From Atherix ibis (taxonomy: Eukaryota > Arthropoda > Insecta > Diptera > Athericidae), in assembly GCA_958298945.1 (NCBI GenBank), contig OY282609.1, forward strand, positions 53,478,220-53,542,219: a stretch of 64,000 nt of DNA, given 5' to 3'. Below are positions 60,651 to 64,000 of the stretch, piece after piece. The notes under the pieces were generated by a model, which had not been told where the DNA came from, did no database searches, and was given only the letters and a program-made list of their open reading frames with translations. The translations under genes were made by a program, and so were the position numbers. Every line of letters starts with the position of its first letter. The stretch's first letter is position 1.

Positions 60651-63289
60651 CAACCAACAGTCACAATTAACTTTTTACTTTGTATGTATTGTTTAACATT
60701 TACTTACTGCCGGACTGTTTAGCCGCAAACATAATCATATCATTGGCTACATTCCATCAAAGAAAATCACCAAAAACAATAAAAATACCCACAAATACAC
60801 ATTCAAAATGTCAATATACAAATTCATGTAAATATTTTTGTAAATAGTATAGCATAACAAGCAGAAAAAAAGTAAACAAATCGAAAGCACAAAATTCTAT
60901 GATATCATGAACAAAAAGTTTTGGTATTTTTCTAGTAGTCATAATAGTCTCTTTTAGCCCTCCTACATCCCCGGTCAACGATTAACATCATATATGTACT
61001 AACTTATGCAAATAAAAGTAAATATCATTGTGTACTGACTAAAATCTCACCACTGATTTGTATTGTTTTCCTGTCGAAATTTAGTTTTCACCGTAGAAAG
61101 CTCATTGAGTAGAAATTTATGTGCTCGAATTTTGGTTTAGAAAGCTTTTAAATCGTTAATTTTTTACCCTTAAATAATAAGGCCTCTTCGTTAATAAAAA
61201 CTATTTAGTATTAATTTTTTGAGACTATTTAATACTCAAATAAAAAAAAATATTTTGAGAAAGTGAAAATTACACAGCACTGTGATTGCAGGTATTAGAA
61301 CTTTTGAAGATAAGTTTTCACCACCTATGATTCTAATTATTACATTCGATTGTGGTGAAAATGTTATGCAATAAAAAATGCGATAACAAGCATTGGCAGT
61401 AACTAAAGCTACTCTGGTAATTTTTCAAACGAATAAAAAACATATTTGCCATTGTTATTAATTCATGGTTTGTTGTCAAAATCAATTAAAAATTTTCAAA
61501 AATAGAATGTTCAGTACAAGCAGAATTTCTTGGTATACCTTACAATGGTGAGATTTGTTAATTCCAACAAATTTGTCATTAAATTTAAAAAAATATATAT
61601 TTTATCAAAATGTGCATTTTAGGTGTGTTTTATTTAACTTTACTTTCCGAAACAGAAATCAGATAAGCCTTTATTTATCTGTAAAATGCATATCTATTTT
61701 AGTAAATATAATATCTCTGCAATTTTCCTAATATGTTGCAGTTTTTAGGAACTCAATTTTATTATTGAAATAAAAGGATATTATTTTTGATTTTTTTAAA
61801 TCATAATTTATCAGCCTGCCTTGTAAAATCAGATAATTATTGGTATATGACAATCTTTTAATCTAATCTATTATATTGAGAAAACTAAATATTATGGGCA
61901 TTTTAAAAAACATTCTTTTTTAAATATATAAGATAAGAGAAAATTTAATTTTACATGAATTATGCTTCGTTTTTAAAAAAAAAAAATAAACAATCCAATT
62001 CTCTCATTTGAAATTAAATGAGCTTTCTTTCAACCATTCATTTTTCAACAACCCAATCAACTCTCAACAAAAAACTACTCTGCTTTCAGCAACATACTAT
62101 GTTCACAATCAAATATAAAATATTTTTGATAAATAAAAATGTTAGAAAACATTCTTTTTTGGTTAGGAGGAGTATTTGCAGTAAGAGGTGATATGTATGA
62201 ATTTTTTATTATTTTGTGTTATGTTAATAAATATATGATTAAAAAGCTTTTCCGCCAGTTCCAAAAAAAAACAAATGCTTTTGTTTTGAAAAAGAAAAAA
62301 TAATAATAACAGTAATAAAAATTATAGTAACATCAAAATGTCAAATAAATGTCGCCAGGCTATATTAATTTAAAAAGCTTCTGTGGTATGATTGGAAGAA
62401 AAGAATTCTTTTCCATTCAATTTTATTTAAAGTTAAATGAAATGAAAACTTTTTATAAATAATATTTAATACGATACGGAACTCAAAAAATTCAAAGAAT
62501 TCATATACTCATAAATATGTGAATTTCTGTCTCTAGAAAACGACATTTTATAGATAGTGTCGCCAAATAAATCATTAAATTTAGATTTGTCCAAGTTCAA
62601 CTCGAACAAAAACAAAAATCAATGTTTAATTCTAAAATTAATTTTCCTATTTTCATAAGAATTTTTAAAATAATATTTTGTAAAAATCTTAATTTAGTTT
62701 TTTGATTTTATTATAAATAATCGTAAAATGAGCCGGTTGTTTTTTTCATTCATTGAAGCAATTTTGCATTTACATATTTATTTATTGGACAGAGTAAATT
62801 ATTTTAATAGATTTTTTGTTTGAATGTGCAATATAAATTATCTTTTAAATAATCATAAAAATAATTTCAACAAAAAAAAAACTACTCGTATATAATATTT
62901 TATTGTTTTTTAAAATTTTCCAGTCTATCGGATTGGTGTCTTTGAAATTTGTTGAAAACTCGATAATGTTCGTTACTTAAACGTATAGGATTTAATTAAA
63001 GAAAATTCACTTTTATTATTATACAATATGTACTTTTAGGATTGAATTTTCTCTATACCGCTACTGTCGCGGTTATAATCTGGTAACTTAGGCTCTTTAT
63101 AAACATTTCTTCTATAAGTTTTTTGACGCGAGCTTTTGGCATTTTCGTGATGAATCGGTACTAAGTTGGGTAGCTCGTTAAAATAGGCAATTTTTTTTTT
63201 TAATTTTTCAATTGTTTTGAATAAATTAATTTATTTTTTTTGATGAAGCTCATATTTGACTGAAGGGGTTCGATAGACGAAGTTTATTT
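60651..63289. other. AT-rich flank, nothing recognised
   Basis: No coding sequence, exon or element identified. Confidence 0.45.
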
Positions 63290-63560
63290 TTGGCTAAGCG
63301 GCTGCGATTTGACTGATAAAATAGTGCCACATGACATACCACCAGAGAACCATTAGGACAATTGAGAAAGAAGTTCAATCGCTTTTTGATTTCCAGTATC
63401 GGAGATATGAAATTGCGTCCAATATCATTTTTTATCGGGACAAACCGCGAACGATAAGATAAGAAAACCCATTAGACCTTTTATGTTCGTGCTTTCAAAC
63501 GAACCCGAAGGATACCTTGTCGGATAATCTGGTCTTCCACACATAAGCCTACAAAATAAG
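63290..63560 (+). pseudogene. Tc1/mariner-type DDE transposase fragment
   Basis: The plus strand reads SAT-HTTREPLGQLRKKFNR and FLISSIGDMKLRP at about 63325-63425, which match the GATCHTTRETI...LISR.GD..WPPRS block of the family. The downstream end resembles the C-terminus. One stop lies inside the ATCHT motif. Confidence 0.6.
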
Positions 63561-63703
63561 ATTTTAAAAAAATATGAACATTCAAATATTTAATTAAAAA
63601 AATTAATCAAAACACAATACATCATAATCCATAAATTTATATTTGATTAAATATATTATATTTCATGTAACAAATGCGGAACTCTTTGTGCCGATAATTT
63701 TCT

Positions 63704-64000
63704 GAAAATCAGTAGTATTTTTAAAGAAGAATATTCAGTAGTATTTTTAAAGAGAAATATTCAGTATCATTTTTAAAGAGGAATAGTCAGTAGTATTTTT
63801 CAAGAGGCATATTCAGTAGTATTTTTAAAGAGGAATATTTGGTAGTATTTTTAAAGAGTTATATTCAGTAGTATTTTTAAAGAGGAATATTCAGTATTAT
63901 TTTTCAAGAGGAATATTCAGTAGTATTTTTCAAGAGGAATATTCAGTAGTATTTTTCAAGAGGAATATCCAGTAGTATTTTTAAAGAAGAATATTCAGTA
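63704..64000. repeat. 26-bp minisatellite, at least 11 units, runs off the window
   Basis: The unit AGTATTTTTAAAGAGGAATA plus TTCAGT is repeated head to tail with point differences (TTTAAAG / TTTCAAG, GGAATA / GAAATA). The period is constant at 26 bp. Confidence 0.93.

Noticed and set aside
63704..64000. CRISPR-like short repeats
   Set aside because: The 26-bp units are contiguous without spacers: a minisatellite.
1..64000. tRNA or rRNA genes
   Set aside because: I looked for cloverleaf A/B boxes and rRNA-like GC-rich conserved blocks and saw none; a covariance search was not possible.

Overview
The window looks like insect nuclear DNA, most likely from a fly (Diptera). It is very AT-rich, its two host genes are split by spliceosomal introns, and it is full of insect-type transposable elements: non-LTR elements of the Jockey, I, R1 and RTE types, DD34D mariners, a second Tc1/mariner-type DDE family and a Gypsy fragment. 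The species call is an inference. No prokaryotic features are present.

Two host genes can be supported, both on the minus strand. (1) At 5210-6758 lie the first coding exons of a RING-finger (TRIM-like) protein with a long, Ser/Thr/Asn-rich N-terminal region. It continues leftwards out of what can be recognised. (2) From 58814 down to 19873 lies a complete Kua gene (the PEDS1/TMEM189 plasmanylethanolamine desaturase family). Its six coding exons join with matching splice phases into about 327 residues, with introns of about 23.7, 11.5, 0.4, 1.75 and 0.6 kb. About 60 % of the window is therefore the inside of one lipid-desaturase gene, and most transposons right of 20 kb are intronic insertions.

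Layout. 0.5-5 kb: relics of a DDE transposase, an R1-like LINE tail and a Jockey-like LINE. 5.2-6.8 kb: the RING gene. 7.4-13.15 kb: a complete, uninterrupted I-type retrotransposon with a perfect 12-bp target duplication, but with YADN in place of YADD in its reverse transcriptase. 13.5-16.3 kb: DDE and RTE relics. 17.8-18.7 kb: a 477-bp direct duplication around a perfect palindrome. 19.9-23.3 kb: Kua exons 6-3, with a mariner relic in intron 4. 23.3-34.8 kb: intron 2, with a 34-bp perfect inverted repeat, a 5'-truncated LINE with a 17-bp target duplication, and two mariners. 35-58.7 kb: intron 1, with Jockey, DDE, RNase H LINE, RTE and Gypsy relics, several tandem arrays and a GC-rich island. 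58.8-64 kb: the presumed Kua upstream region, another DDE relic, and a 26-bp minisatellite that runs off the end.

No clearly new gene system is visible. The least explained structures are a short core repeat (CTCGTTATAAAAAGTTTC) found about a dozen times, the 138-bp array built from a LINE 3' end, and several near-perfect hairpins with 8-11 nt loops. All homology statements come from reading motifs by eye; no database search was run.
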